Shown: in pieces, positions 11,063-21,645 of the stretch
Position numbering within the stretch: the stretch's first letter is position 1
How the letters are laid out: each line of letters opens with the position of its first letter
NCBI GenBank assembly: GCA_963281255.1
Contig: OY725499.1
Coordinates: forward strand, 2,995,148 to 3,059,147
From: Aphrocallistes beatrix
Lineage: Eukaryota; Porifera; Hexactinellida; Sceptrulophora; Aphrocallistidae
DNA: 64,000 nucleotides
Direction: 5' to 3'
Made by a program: the position numbers and the translations under genes
The notes under the pieces: generated by a model
The model's input: the letters and a program-made list of their open reading frames with translations, nothing else
What the model was told of the DNA's origin: nothing
Database searches by the model: none

Positions 11063-14000
11063 ATGTCCAAGATAATCCTTTGTGGAGCGAATTCAGCTGA
11101 CAAGGCACAACTCGCGATTGACTGGTGTTCCCAACACAAAAGTTACACTCATGTTAAGGAGGTTGCTAGCTATGTGATAGACCAGCACAACATCAATAGA
11201 GATGACTCTCACCCTATACAACCACAAGTCGAACTTGTTGACTTGATCTTCCAAGAGCAGAACAGGAGAGAGATGAAATCAGGCAGTCGCTCCTTCATCA
11301 CAGAGGCGGGACCGGACTATCTTATCCATGCGTTTCTCGCTAGCAAGGACAGAGCAATCGTAGCATCTGAATCAAGAGGAGTGAAGGAGTGCTTTGCTCG
11401 TTACAGAAAGAGCTTGGTTGTGTTCCTGTGTCCGCTAGAGGAGAGAGCTGAGGAAGGAGCTATTTGTCCTCTGGATAACTTTACAGGTTCGCTGCACCAA
11501 CTTCTACGAGAGTTCAGGATTCCATACATGTGCTTGGATGAGAATGATTCAGCGCGAATTGAGACACTTGAACTAGCTGTGAAAGGTACGCTACCCATTC
11601 CCGTGAGTCTGGAGCAGTTCATGGACCACATGTGCCTCTCCTTCTTCTTAGACACTAAGAAACCTTTGCAAGCGCGTTACACTTATCAGCTGCCTCTCCA
11701 AGGGAAGGAAGCCAGGGTGCGTACATTCGAGATAAAGAAGACCGAGATTGTAATGGAAAATAAGGAGATGGACAACTTCGATACGAACAGGATGGTAGAC
11801 CGGTATGGAGAAGAGGAATTCGTCTTGATCGAGTTCGTCAACTTGCCTGCAGCCTGTGTGAAGCAATGCCTGAAGCAGGGAGTAGAGGTTAACGGGGAGA
11901 TGTACCAGTTCATTGGCTCCAGTGTTGGTGGGATAAAGAAGACCAAATGTTATCTGAAGAAGGGGAGTGTAGAGCATATAGGCACGGTTCTCTCGGAGTG
12001 TGGAGACTTTTCTGGTGAAAAGACGGTATCGAAACGGTTGAAGAGAATCGCACTGCTATTTTCTGTAGCTAGGGACTCGGGTGTATCAGTGTCTGAGGAG
12101 AAGTTTCAGGTTATTGACGATATAAAGTCTAAAGATGGTAAATATAATTTCACAGACGGATGTGGGTTAATCGGAGTTGAACTAGCTGAACAGGTTGCTA
12201 AAGGAGCCAACAAGCACGTGGAGTCTCTTGAAGATAACGTACCGTCTGTCTTTCAGATCAGGTATCAAGGGTGCAAGGGAGTGGTTTGTAAAGAGCCTAA
12301 GTTAGAGCCTAATACCATCCAGGTGAAGAGATCCATGCATAAATTCAAGGCAGGCACAAAACCGTTCCCGAATGTTTGGGTTTGTAAAACTTCGCACCCC
12401 TACTCCTACGGGATGCTGAATAAGCAGTTTATCATGCTGCTCTCTGGACTAGGGATAAAGGATGAAGTGTTTCTAGACAAGCAGAAAGAATACTACATCG
12501 GCCTAGAGAGTATGTTAACTATTTCTGAGTCTGCGATTATAATACTTAACTGGAAAAATCGCACAGACATCGCATCAAGGATAGCCTCATGCACAACCAT
12601 AGAGGAATTAAAGCAAAAAGAGATAGTGGAGCCTCTCAAATTGGTGAGAGAGAAACTCATCGATAAGTTGGAGAAGTTACAAATCCCCATTTTGAACTCT
12701 CGGACGATGTTTGGCGTTTGTGATCCTCGCGAGCTGTTAGAGTACGGAGAGTGCTTCATTCGCATTACTGATAACGGCTCGCCACGAAGTCTAGAGCCAG
12801 GCACTAAGATTATAGTCGTGAAGAATCCTTGCTACATGCTGGGAGACATTCGTGTGCTGACAACCAGGGATTGCCCTGAACTGGACCATCTGGTGGATTG
12901 TATTGTGTTCCCAGTCAAGGGCAAGCGTCCACATCCTGACGAGATCGCTGGGTCGGATCTGGACGGGGACGAGTACTTCGTGAGTTGGGATGCAGACCTG
13001 ATTCCAGAGAGGCCAGCTGAGCCCTACGAATTCCCCGCAGCGGATGACCCTCCTTGCCCGGGAGAAATAACTCGGGAGATGATGATAGACTACCTAGCAG
13101 ATTACAGTGACAACATGGGACAGATCGATGGCAGCTTTCACCATTGGGCTGAAGTTCTAGGCCCGAACTGCACCAAGTGCCAGAGGCTGGGAGCTCTGTT
13201 CTCGAGGAGTGTCGACGCATCTAAGACCGGCGAGAAGATCAGGCTAGACCGGGACCTCCGTAAGCCTAAGCCTGGCCCTGACAACCCATCCCCTGACAGG
13301 CCGAAGCGAGTGTGGGAGAGAATGAAGGAGCTAGCTTGTGCGCGGAAAAAAATCCTAAATGCAGAAGATAAACTGAAAAGCGAGCAGTCTCCTCCGAGCG
13401 AGAAATTCATTCTCAGACTCCTGTGCGGGAAGGAGCTCGGTCTGTCTGAATTCCGGCTGTTCCGGCTGCTGCGTAAGTGGTGCTACGCAGTGGAGACGTC
13501 GGAGGGTGGAATGCGAGAGAAGCTGTGTGAGCTTTCAGATCACATCAACTTCGGTTTGTTCACGTTAGTTCAGAGGAAAGAAGCGATCGAGGATGGAATT
13601 CCAGCTGAGATCGTAATGAATGCACTGAACAAGTCCAAACTAATGAACAGGGATATGCTGCAGTGGTTCTCTCTCACTCTCCCAGCGTGCGCGTGGAAGT
13701 TCTACATCAGAGCATTGGGTCGAGAGTTGGATTGGAAGGACCTCCTACGGGCACTGACTGGGTACCCCGAGTCCATGCTCATCCTGCAGCTGGACATGGA
13801 TGTGAGGGTAGCGTTCCACTTCATGGGAACTCTCCGACAAGGCGATTCCACACTGCCACCTGGGTCTCTAGCTGCCTATTTATACTCTCCTCACATGGGG
13901 CAGCAGCTACGCTATGTCTCTGCTACTCAGTACACTCTCAATCTGGAAGATGGCGTCATCCAAGCATTTCGTGGAAATGTACGGAAGCAGACGTTTATTT

Positions 14001-17000
14001 GGTTTAGTAAGGATCAAGTGGACTTGTATCCTAAACTGAGCTTGGACTTGACTCGATTTCGGAGAACGATACTCCGGGTGGATGCCCACCCGCGTATCTT
14101 CAAACAGGACGTCCAGTCGGTAGAAGTCTTCGTGAAGAGCAGGTTCAACGAAGACACCGCTTACTTCGACATTCTAGACTCAGACCAGTGCGGAGATCTC
14201 TTCACGGCAGACTTGGTCTCTTCTGAGAACTTAGAAGAACTGCCTAGTGATGAGGAGGAGGAGTTGGTATTTCCCAACACAGAACCGGTAAGGTTAGCTC
14301 CTAATGAGGGTTTGGAGAGAATGACAGAATACGCCGAGAAAGGAGACTGCTTGCAATTCAGTCGGATTGTTTCTGGTCTGGATGACGACGTGATGGAGAC
14401 GATCACACACTCCAAACTGTCAGAAGAAGTCCTCGCTCTTTTGAGTACTCTTGTTGTGAAATTCTCTCACAAAATTCCTTCTGAAAATTTCACAGAATAC
14501 CTTTGGAATATATTGAAGTCTTCTCATGTAATATTTCTAACACCTCAAGATTTGTTGCTACTCTACTCTAGTCTGAACAAACTACACATGGACAAGTTGA
14601 CACGAGACCATCTTAAAGCACTCCACAGCTCTCCATTCAAACTGGACTCCGTAGCTCAATACATTGACTGCGTTTCTCACTTTGAAGAGTGGTCCTTCCT
14701 TCCTACGTATGCGTGCCGCCAACTTTTAAACAGTCTCTACCTCATGAACTCTGAACTCTTAGCTCAGCAGCCTGAAGCTTCAGATTCAGTTAGCACTTCT
14801 AATCCCTACACAATACAGGATGTAGTGAGTATGACCGACATGCCTGCTCCTAACATTCACGAGACTCAATTGCTGTATTACAGATGTTATTTCGGATTTC
14901 TAATGCTTAAGCACTTACTGGCAGAGTCTCCATCGCCCGAAGAATTCAGGAGAAGTTCTGATACAGACAAGAGCATATGTATGTTGAAAGCAACCAACCC
15001 TCCTAAAGATACGCGTGTCGATTCAAAGGCAGATGGAAGTTGCGAGGGAGAGGAACAGCCAAGCGATGTGCCAGCGAAGAAGAAGAAAAAGGAAAATCCA
15101 CAACCTTTTAAAGTTTGCTTCTATCGACTCCATAGATTCGCATCAAATAAATTCAGTGATGGATCCTTCGTTAAAATACGACACTTAACAAACCCCGATT
15201 CAAAGCATTCGCAGAAACCTATCGCGCTGGGCCGCATCACTCGAGTGGTCAGGAGACCGGGCTCTAACGTGATCGCAGTGGACATATCCGAGCCAGTGCC
15301 TGAGTGCATCAAGAAGTCAGCTGATCTAGAGGTTGGCTACTGGAGCCTCACTCTGCTCGGGAATGTCACCAGCTTCCAGAGATCCTGCAAAGCTCTGCAG
15401 CGACTGCACAACTCACCGGATATCACACCCATCCTGATATCTCCTGACGCTTTCCCGCCCAACATTCTCAGAGAGGAAAGAGAGGATTACGAGTTAGAGC
15501 CACAAGAAGCGATGGAAGTTGCATTGACGTCACAGCGTATACACAAGAATGGATGCAAGACTTGTGAAGTTAGAGAAAGATTCAACACAAGTCAGGAGAA
15601 TGCTATTCGCGCGGCTCTCAGTCAGCGACTCACTCTCATCCATGGACCCCCCGGGACGGGAAAAACGTGCGTCGCTTCCGAGATAGTCCATCGAATGTGT
15701 CATCTGAATGAGCGTGACGGGGAAGAGATGGATGAGAAGGCGAAGATATTGGTAGCAGCAGAGACGAACAACGCAGTGGATAACCTCACACGGAAGCTGG
15801 TGCATATGGGCATGCGTGTGGTCCGTGTGGGGAGCCAAGTGTCCCCTGACATCCAGCAGCACACCCTGGACAAACTGGTCAGGAAGCGGAGGGAAGAATT
15901 GGGCGAAGAGGCGAGAGGAGAGCATCTGCCTCCCAGGCTGAAGAAGGAAATTCTCCATTCTGTTGATATCGTAGCGACAACTTGTACTGGGGCTGGTGAC
16001 ACAGATTTGAAGGGCATTACGTTCTCATTCGTCCTAATTGATGAGGCAACTCAAGCCGTAGAGCCCGTCTCCTTGATCTCCGTCGCCAAATCCTGTCAGA
16101 AGCTTGTGCTGATTGGAGATCCGAAGCAACTAGCTCCAACCATTTCAGATCAGCAGCAAGATGAGTGCGCAGAGATTCCAGCTCTGAACCTTCTACAGGA
16201 GACGCTGTTCCACAGACTCCATTGTAAGATCAAGTCTTCATTCCTAGAGGAACAGTATAGAATGCACCCCTACATCGCTCTCTTCCCTTCGCAACGGTTT
16301 TATGCCGGAAAGCTGAAGAGTGGTGTGACAGAGGACGAACGAACACCTCCCGATTTGAAATTCCTGGATATGGACAGGCCAGTTGTATTTATAGATGTTG
16401 AGTCACAAGAGCGTTCCACGTATGCTTCTCATCGGAACGAGAAAGAAGCGGAAGTTATTGTCGACGTAATCAAAGAACTAAATTGTGTGAAAGGTGCCGA
16501 TTTCTTGGTGAATGTAGCCGTGCTTACTCCTTACGTTGGACAAGAAAGATGCATCAGGGAAAAATTGGAAAACGAGTCTCTCAAGGTAGAGGTCTGTACG
16601 ATCGATAGTTTCCAGGGGAAGGAGAAAGACGTCATCGTGTTTAGCACCGTGAGGAGTAATGAACAAGGCCAGCTCGGGTTCACAGACAGCGAGCACAGAA
16701 TCAACGTGCTACTGACCAGGGCGAAAATAGCTCTAATCGGAGTTGGCAACGGTAAAACGCTTGCACATAGTGAGATTTGGAATGACTGGTTGGATGAGAA
16801 TATCGTAATCACAGAGGAGGAGTTCTATGAACTTTGTGATGTTGATAGGACCGCAGAAATGGACCAGCCTCGTCCTGACAAGTATTTTAGGAAGAGAAGT
16901 ACTGAGAACCACTCTTCCAATAGAGTAGCTAGGAGTAGAATGAGCTCCTCACGACATGCCACCCTTGGTGATTATTATCAGTCAGACAGGCAGAACAATA

Positions 17001-17149
17001 TTCGTACACAGCCCAGAGTATACGTGTCGAACTCATCTGAGAGAAGTTCAGTTGCAAATAGGCGTGAGGTGGACAATGAGGGCGTTGGACCTAGGTTTGG
17101 AAGAGTTCGGATTGATGACAAGAGTTATCAAGGCAGAAAGAGTTACTGA
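11063..17149 (+). CDS. RNA-dependent RNA polymerase fused to a UPF1-like SF1 helicase, with an N-terminal P-loop-like domain
   Basis: One intronless frame of 2028 residues. Residues 1-190 resemble an AAA_28/NadR-like P-loop NTPase with a decayed Walker A (GANSADKA, 8-15) and the family pattern KEVASYV, FQEQNRRE and a GPDYL step. Residues about 200-1030 are a cellular (RDR/QDE-1) RdRP that copies RNA for small-RNA amplification: QIRYQGCKGV at 398-407, SRTMFGVCD at 546-554, and the metal-binding DLDGD at 632-636 with all three Asp present. An acidic linker (SDEEEE, about 1080), a long helical region and a KKKKK run (1339-1343, possible NLS) follow. The helicase spans about 1345-1915: GPPGTGKT at 1528-1535, DEAT at 1660-1663, GDPKQL at 1685-1690, QYRMHP at 1731-1736, DSFQG at 1848-1852 and NVLLTRA at 1881-1887. 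The tail is Ser/Arg-rich and disordered. The start is fixed by an in-frame TAG just before the ATG. Confidence 0.95.
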   Translation: MSKIILCGANSADKAQLAIDWCSQHKSYTHVKEVASYVIDQHNINRDDSHPIQPQVELVDLIFQEQNRREMKSGSRSFITEAGPDYLIHAFLASKDRAIVASESRGVKECFARYRKSLVVFLCPLEERAEEGAICPLDNFTGSLHQLLREFRIPYMCLDENDSARIETLELAVKGTLPIPVSLEQFMDHMCLSFFLDTKKPLQARYTYQLPLQGKEARVRTFEIKKTEIVMENKEMDNFDTNRMVDRYGEEEFVLIEFVNLPAACVKQCLKQGVEVNGEMYQFIGSSVGGIKKTKCYLKKGSVEHIGTVLSECGDFSGEKTVSKRLKRIALLFSVARDSGVSVSEEKFQVIDDIKSKDGKYNFTDGCGLIGVELAEQVAKGANKHVESLEDNVPSVFQIRYQGCKGVVCKEPKLEPNTIQVKRSMHKFKAGTKPFPNVWVCKTSHPYSYGMLNKQFIMLLSGLGIKDEVFLDKQKEYYIGLESMLTISESAIIILNWKNRTDIASRIASCTTIEELKQKEIVEPLKLVREKLIDKLEKLQIPILNSRTMFGVCDPRELLEYGECFIRITDNGSPRSLEPGTKIIVVKNPCYMLGDIRVLTTRDCPELDHLVDCIVFPVKGKRPHPDEIAGSDLDGDEYFVSWDADLIPERPAEPYEFPAADDPPCPGEITREMMIDYLADYSDNMGQIDGSFHHWAEVLGPNCTKCQRLGALFSRSVDASKTGEKIRLDRDLRKPKPGPDNPSPDRPKRVWERMKELACARKKILNAEDKLKSEQSPPSEKFILRLLCGKELGLSEFRLFRLLRKWCYAVETSEGGMREKLCELSDHINFGLFTLVQRKEAIEDGIPAEIVMNALNKSKLMNRDMLQWFSLTLPACAWKFYIRALGRELDWKDLLRALTGYPESMLILQLDMDVRVAFHFMGTLRQGDSTLPPGSLAAYLYSPHMGQQLRYVSATQYTLNLEDGVIQAFRGNVRKQTFIWFSKDQVDLYPKLSLDLTRFRRTILRVDAHPRIFKQDVQSVEVFVKSRFNEDTAYFDILDSDQCGDLFTADLVSSENLEELPSDEEEELVFPNTEPVRLAPNEGLERMTEYAEKGDCLQFSRIVSGLDDDVMETITHSKLSEEVLALLSTLVVKFSHKIPSENFTEYLWNILKSSHVIFLTPQDLLLLYSSLNKLHMDKLTRDHLKALHSSPFKLDSVAQYIDCVSHFEEWSFLPTYACRQLLNSLYLMNSELLAQQPEASDSVSTSNPYTIQDVVSMTDMPAPNIHETQLLYYRCYFGFLMLKHLLAESPSPEEFRRSSDTDKSICMLKATNPPKDTRVDSKADGSCEGEEQPSDVPAKKKKKENPQPFKVCFYRLHRFASNKFSDGSFVKIRHLTNPDSKHSQKPIALGRITRVVRRPGSNVIAVDISEPVPECIKKSADLEVGYWSLTLLGNVTSFQRSCKALQRLHNSPDITPILISPDAFPPNILREEREDYELEPQEAMEVALTSQRIHKNGCKTCEVRERFNTSQENAIRAALSQRLTLIHGPPGTGKTCVASEIVHRMCHLNERDGEEMDEKAKILVAAETNNAVDNLTRKLVHMGMRVVRVGSQVSPDIQQHTLDKLVRKRREELGEEARGEHLPPRLKKEILHSVDIVATTCTGAGDTDLKGITFSFVLIDEATQAVEPVSLISVAKSCQKLVLIGDPKQLAPTISDQQQDECAEIPALNLLQETLFHRLHCKIKSSFLEEQYRMHPYIALFPSQRFYAGKLKSGVTEDERTPPDLKFLDMDRPVVFIDVESQERSTYASHRNEKEAEVIVDVIKELNCVKGADFLVNVAVLTPYVGQERCIREKLENESLKVEVCTIDSFQGKEKDVIVFSTVRSNEQGQLGFTDSEHRINVLLTRAKIALIGVGNGKTLAHSEIWNDWLDENIVITEEEFYELCDVDRTAEMDQPRPDKYFRKRSTENHSSNRVARSRMSSSRHATLGDYYQSDRQNNIRTQPRVYVSNSSERSSVANRREVDNEGVGPRFGRVRIDDKSYQGRKSY

Positions 17150-17764
17150 GTATTTTCCATCTTTTCAAATGTATTGTTACAATACCAGTTAGGATTGACT
17201 ATCATAATCTCAACACTGTAACAGTGTCAAGTCACATTGTGTCATTAGATCATAGGCCTAAGGCTAGCTAGTTTTGCATTCATATATCCCTGTTGTTTGT
17301 TAGTTTTGACTATTCCTTAATTAAGCTCCCCTCTGAAATGAGGAAGTCTTTGATTTCTTATGTACGATTACGTAGTATTTCATTTCCAAACAAGTTTTTA
17401 CAGGGAAACATTTTAGAATGTAAAAGGTAGAATTGGGATTGAAAGTTCGAACTAAAAGGTTTATTTTACATGATTGATCAATAGGATATTTCTATTTCTG
17501 CTTACATAATGATATCATAATGATTACTTACAACTTTTCTTCGCTACCACCATGGCATACTTAATATTAAATAGGTCATGCTATAAGTTTATTCTAAGAT
17601 ATCATATATAAGCTAAATTATTAAAATTAGTTCAGTATTCCTAAATTTGCTAGCGTTTTTATTTCTCCGAATATATACAAACTTCACACATATACCCATC
17701 CTACACACGGACAGTACTACCTATATATATATATATATATATCTATTTCTTCTGACAACTTGGA
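17150..17764. other. AT-rich spacer with (TA)n tract
   Basis: No gene was seen. A TA microsatellite lies at about 17724-17744, close to the promoter of the following 7TM paralogue. Confidence 0.5.
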
Positions 17765-18890
17765 ATGGATCAAAATTTGGTAGTTAACATAATCGCGAGA
17801 TCAGTCCAAAGTATTGCCTTCTTGCTATTAACTGTGACTTTTTTTCTAAATTTTATTTTGGTTTCTTGCTTGGCAAAGAAAATTTGTAAAATTTACAAAA
17901 GCAAATGTGAACAAACGTTGAATCCACACCTATCCTACCTCTCTAAACCCAAGCTATACAACTACAGAACACATAACCAAGTATGTCCTCATGTGTTCCT
18001 GTAGTGTTGTGGAGCTTTTAACTATAATTTCTTATGCAGCTACAACCTCCCTACATAGTATTTTATGGCATGAAAAGTACAATGATACTCACAATTTCCA
18101 GTCTGACAATTCCACTGCAAGATGTATGTTATCTGGTTCACAATTGTTACTCGAATCATCACCTGTATATATAGTGGCGATGAACATGAACTTTATCTTA
18201 GTTTTTCTAATCTTCACCATCATCTCCATTTCATCTCGATATCTGGTTGCCAGGTATTTGAATCTTTCTTTCAAACGAACTCTAACCAAATACTTAATCT
18301 GGTTCGCCACACAATCTCTAATAATAGTATTCTGTTCCTCAGTGTATACTCTGATATTCTCTTTCTTTCTCGTTCCAATTATCGCTCTCATCAATTTGAT
18401 TTTGTTGTTAAGAGACAATTCTTTCCTTAGTCGAGCCATCTTATCGAATCTGAGAAATATTCAGTTTTTCACTTTTAATAAAGCCCTCTACAAACAAGAG
18501 CTTGCAATCTACAAGTTCTATCGATTTTTTAGAATCTTTTTGCAAACGTTTGCTTTCAGCACTTTTCTTATCGTCATCCTACATTATGTGATCTTCGTAA
18601 TGGAGTTAATCATCCATAAATTTTGTCTCTTTCATGCTATCTACCATCTACCTATTCCAAGCCAAATATTAATATTTCAGTCTGGTCAATGGATATTGGT
18701 TAGGGATGTTGTAGAACTAGTCGAGGGAATTCTACTGTTTATCCAAGCTTTCTCACTCAGTATACCGTTATTATTCATAATGGTATCACCAGTTGTAGAC
18801 AGATGTGTCAAGCTATGTCGGCAGAAAGAGGACCAGTTTAGGTTCAATTATGATAATTTACAGCCTCTTTTAACTAGGAGAAGACACTAA
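17765..18890 (+). pseudogene. 7TM-family paralogue, copy 1, one frameshift
   Basis: This copy is nearly the same as those at 20519 and 23446, but about 2 bases are missing near 17974 (RTHITKYV in the others becomes RTHNQVCP here, then a stop). The rest of the protein is readable in the next frame from about 17975 to 18890, including ARYLNLSFKRTLTKYLIWF, NLILLLRDNSFLSR and the CVKLCRQKEDQFRFNY tail. No intron signals are needed to explain the break. It is either a recent pseudogene or an assembly error. Confidence 0.75.
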
Positions 18891-19239
18891 ATTATTAGTT
18901 TAGCCAGCTTACAATGGTACAGTGGTCAACTTCTTTTAAGTATCAAGCTATCTTATTTATTTCTTATTTATATACTTGGAAACAGCAACATTCATATTTT
19001 ATTTTCATTTGTAACTAATTTGGTATCTTGCTGTAACTAATAGATTTTATAGATATGTTATGTGAATGTTGTGTATTTAATTGGTTCAAGATTAAACCTG
19101 TTCTGATCAACGTATTTCTTCTCACTTTTAGTAAATAAGGATTAACACATTTACAACTTCATTCTAGTAAAATAATAAAATTGACAAATTAGTGATATTT
19201 ACTAATTACAATTCAATTAACGCTATGATAAACCAGTTA
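18891..19239. other. 3' flank of 7TM copy 1
   Basis: AT-rich. It includes a block also found after copies 2 and 3 (AGCCAGCTTACAATGGTACA), so it belongs to the duplicated unit. No gene. Confidence 0.5.
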
Positions 19240-19920
19240 ATTAACATTCGGCAAAATGAGTCATTTTTGAATATTCAAAAAAGTCTTGTTTTATGCACAG
19301 AACATATAAACTATCTTATTCTCAACTAAAGCCCACAAAATTCCCCAAAGGGGACCTCTGGGTGCCAAAATCGCCACATTTAGCAACAACTTGCAAATGG
19401 ATCTTTTTGCAAAAATTCCAACCACCAAACCTTTATGACAGCACAACTTAGCGAGTTTTCATGCTATCCTGATTTTCTTGACGGGAATTGGCGCAAAACG
19501 GTCTCGGTTTTCCTTCAGCTGCTCAGAGAGAGTTATGGTGTTTCAGAGTTCAAACAACGGAAAGTGGGGAGACCTTTAACTTTATGACACCATAACTCAT
19601 ATTTATCCCGTATCTTGATTCTGAACAGCTAAGGTGAAAGCTGAGACCATTTTGCATCAATTCCCGAAGAGAATCAAGATTGTATGGAAACTCGCTGGGT
19701 TATGCTGCCACAAAGGATTGGGAGTTGGAAATTTTGCAAAAATCCATTTGCTAGTTGGTGCTCCATGTGACGATTTTTGCACCCCAAAAGCCCCCAAGGG
19801 GGCTAAAGGGGTTTTGGGTGGAGAATATGAAAGTTTAGGTTCTTCGCACAAAACCAGGTTTTTTTTGAAATTTTCAAAATCAACCCATTTTTCCGAATGT
19901 TCACCTTTATTAAACTCACT
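19240..19920. mobile_element. Long fold-back (inverted-repeat) element
   Basis: The left arm (about 19240-19510) and right arm (about 19640-19915) are diverged reverse complements. Examples are CAAATGGATCTTTTTGCAAAA against TTTTGCAAAAATCCATTTG and AACATTCGG against CCGAATGTT. Related sequence is at 48775-48965 and 52190-52360. Open frames within it are by-products of the repeat. Confidence 0.65.
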
Positions 19921-20389
19921 CTCTGAAATGAAGCAGTCTTTGGTTTCCTACTTACATAATATTATTTAATTTTCAAACAAGTGTTTACGGGGAAACTTTT
20001 CAGTATTTATCCACTATTACTAAAACTTTAATTGGCATTCTAATTTCTAATATTCCTGATCAATAGTTAGAATCAGGGTTAAAGTTGAGGATTTCTTAAG
20101 AATTATGAACTGTAAGATGTATTCTATAACTACTTATTTGGTTAAATATTCATATCATCATCATTATTTATCTTATTTTGGGTTAGCATTTACTATATGT
20201 AAGCAAACCAAATGATTTACCCCTATTTAGTACATCAATTAGTTTATTATTCATCTTGAAAGCACTTTCATTTTCTCTGAGTAAATCCAGCATCCATATA
20301 TTATCATAATTATGCGTAAATACAGTGAAATACTCACATACTACTACGTGCTTGTTTTGCGTATATTTCCCCCACACAAATTAGCTAAG

Positions 20390-20450
20390 CTTACACATCC
20401 ATCATGGTTAACTATAAATAGCAATGAGATGATTTTCTAATAAGGATTAC
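20390..20450 (+). promoter_or_regulatory. Conserved TATA-box promoter block of 7TM copy 2
   Basis: CATGGTTAACTATAAATAGC, with the TATA box at 20413-20420 about 100 bases before the ATG. The same block, including downstream TTTCTAATAAGGATTA, is upstream of copy 3 (24640-24690, minus strand), so it is part of the duplicated unit. Confidence 0.55.
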
Positions 20451-20518
20451 TATCTTCATACTCAAACTGTTCTAAATATAATCTGACATTCTTATAATAT
20501 TTATTCTGAAAACTTAGG

Positions 20519-21645
20519 ATGAATCGCAATTTGGTATTTAGTTTAACCACTAAATCAGTCCTGGGTATTTCGTTCTTGCTATTAATGATAGCTTTTTTTC
20601 TAAACTTCATTTGGATTTCTTATTTAGCATTGAAAATTTGGAAAATTTATGGAAAGAAATGTGAGCAAACGTTGAATCCACATCAATCCTACCTCTCTAA
20701 ACCCAATCTATACAACTACAGAACGCATATAACCAAGTATGTCCTAATGTGTTCCTGTAGTGTTGTGGAGCTTTTAACTATAATTTCTTATACAGCTACA
20801 AGCTCTTTAAATAGTATTTTATGGAATGAAAAGCACAAGGATGCTCAAATTATCCATTATGACAATTCCACTGCAAGATGTATGTTATTTGGTTCACAAT
20901 TGATACTCGAATCATCACCTGTATATATAGTGGTGATGAACATGAGATTGATTCTACTTTTTCTAATCTTCACCATCATCTCCATTTTATCTCGATATCT
21001 GGTTGCAGGTATTTGGATCTTCCATTCAAACGAATTCTAACCAAATACTTAATCTGGTTCGCCACACAATCTCTAATAATAGCATTCTGTTCCTCAGTGT
21101 ATACTCTGATATTCTCTTTCTTTCTCGTTCCAATTATCGCTCTCATCAATTTGATTTTGTTGTTAAGAGACAATTCTTTCCTTAGTCGAGCCATCTTATC
21201 GAATCTGAGAAATATTCAATTTTTCACTTTTAATAAAGCCCTCTACAAACAAGAGCTCGAAATCTACAAGTTCTACCGATTTTTTAGAATCTTTTTGCTA
21301 ACGTTTGCTTTCAGCACTTTTCTTATCGTCATCCTATATTATGTGATCTTCGTACTGAAGTTAATCATCCGTCATTTTTGTCTCTTTCATGCTATCTACC
21401 ATCTACCTATTCTAAGCCAAATATTAATATTTCAGTCTGGTCAATGGATATTGGTTAGGGATGTTGTAGAACTAGTTGAGGGAATTCTACTGTTTATCCA
21501 AGCTTTCTCACTCTGTATGCCGTTATTATTCATAATGGTATCACCAGTTATATACAGATGTGTCAAGCTATGTCGACAGAAAGAGGACCAGTTTAGGTTC
21601 AATTATGATAATTTACAGCCTCTCTTAGCTAGGAGAAGACACTAA
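20519..21645 (+). pseudogene. 7TM-family paralogue, copy 2, one frameshift
   Basis: It reads as an intact family member (MNRNLVFSLTTKSVLG start, RTHITKYVLMCSCSVVELL) up to SRYLVAG. One base is then missing near 21006 (GGTTGCAGG here, GGTTGCCAGG in copies 1 and 3). The remainder, from the loop before helix 4 to the CVKLCRQKEDQFRFNY tail, continues in another frame to 21645. If the base were a sequencing loss, this would be a normal gene of about 376 residues. It lies tail-to-tail with copy 3. Confidence 0.75.

Noticed and set aside
19634-19969. 111-codon open frame
   Set aside because: It lies inside the right arm of the fold-back element and its left-arm partner is not open.
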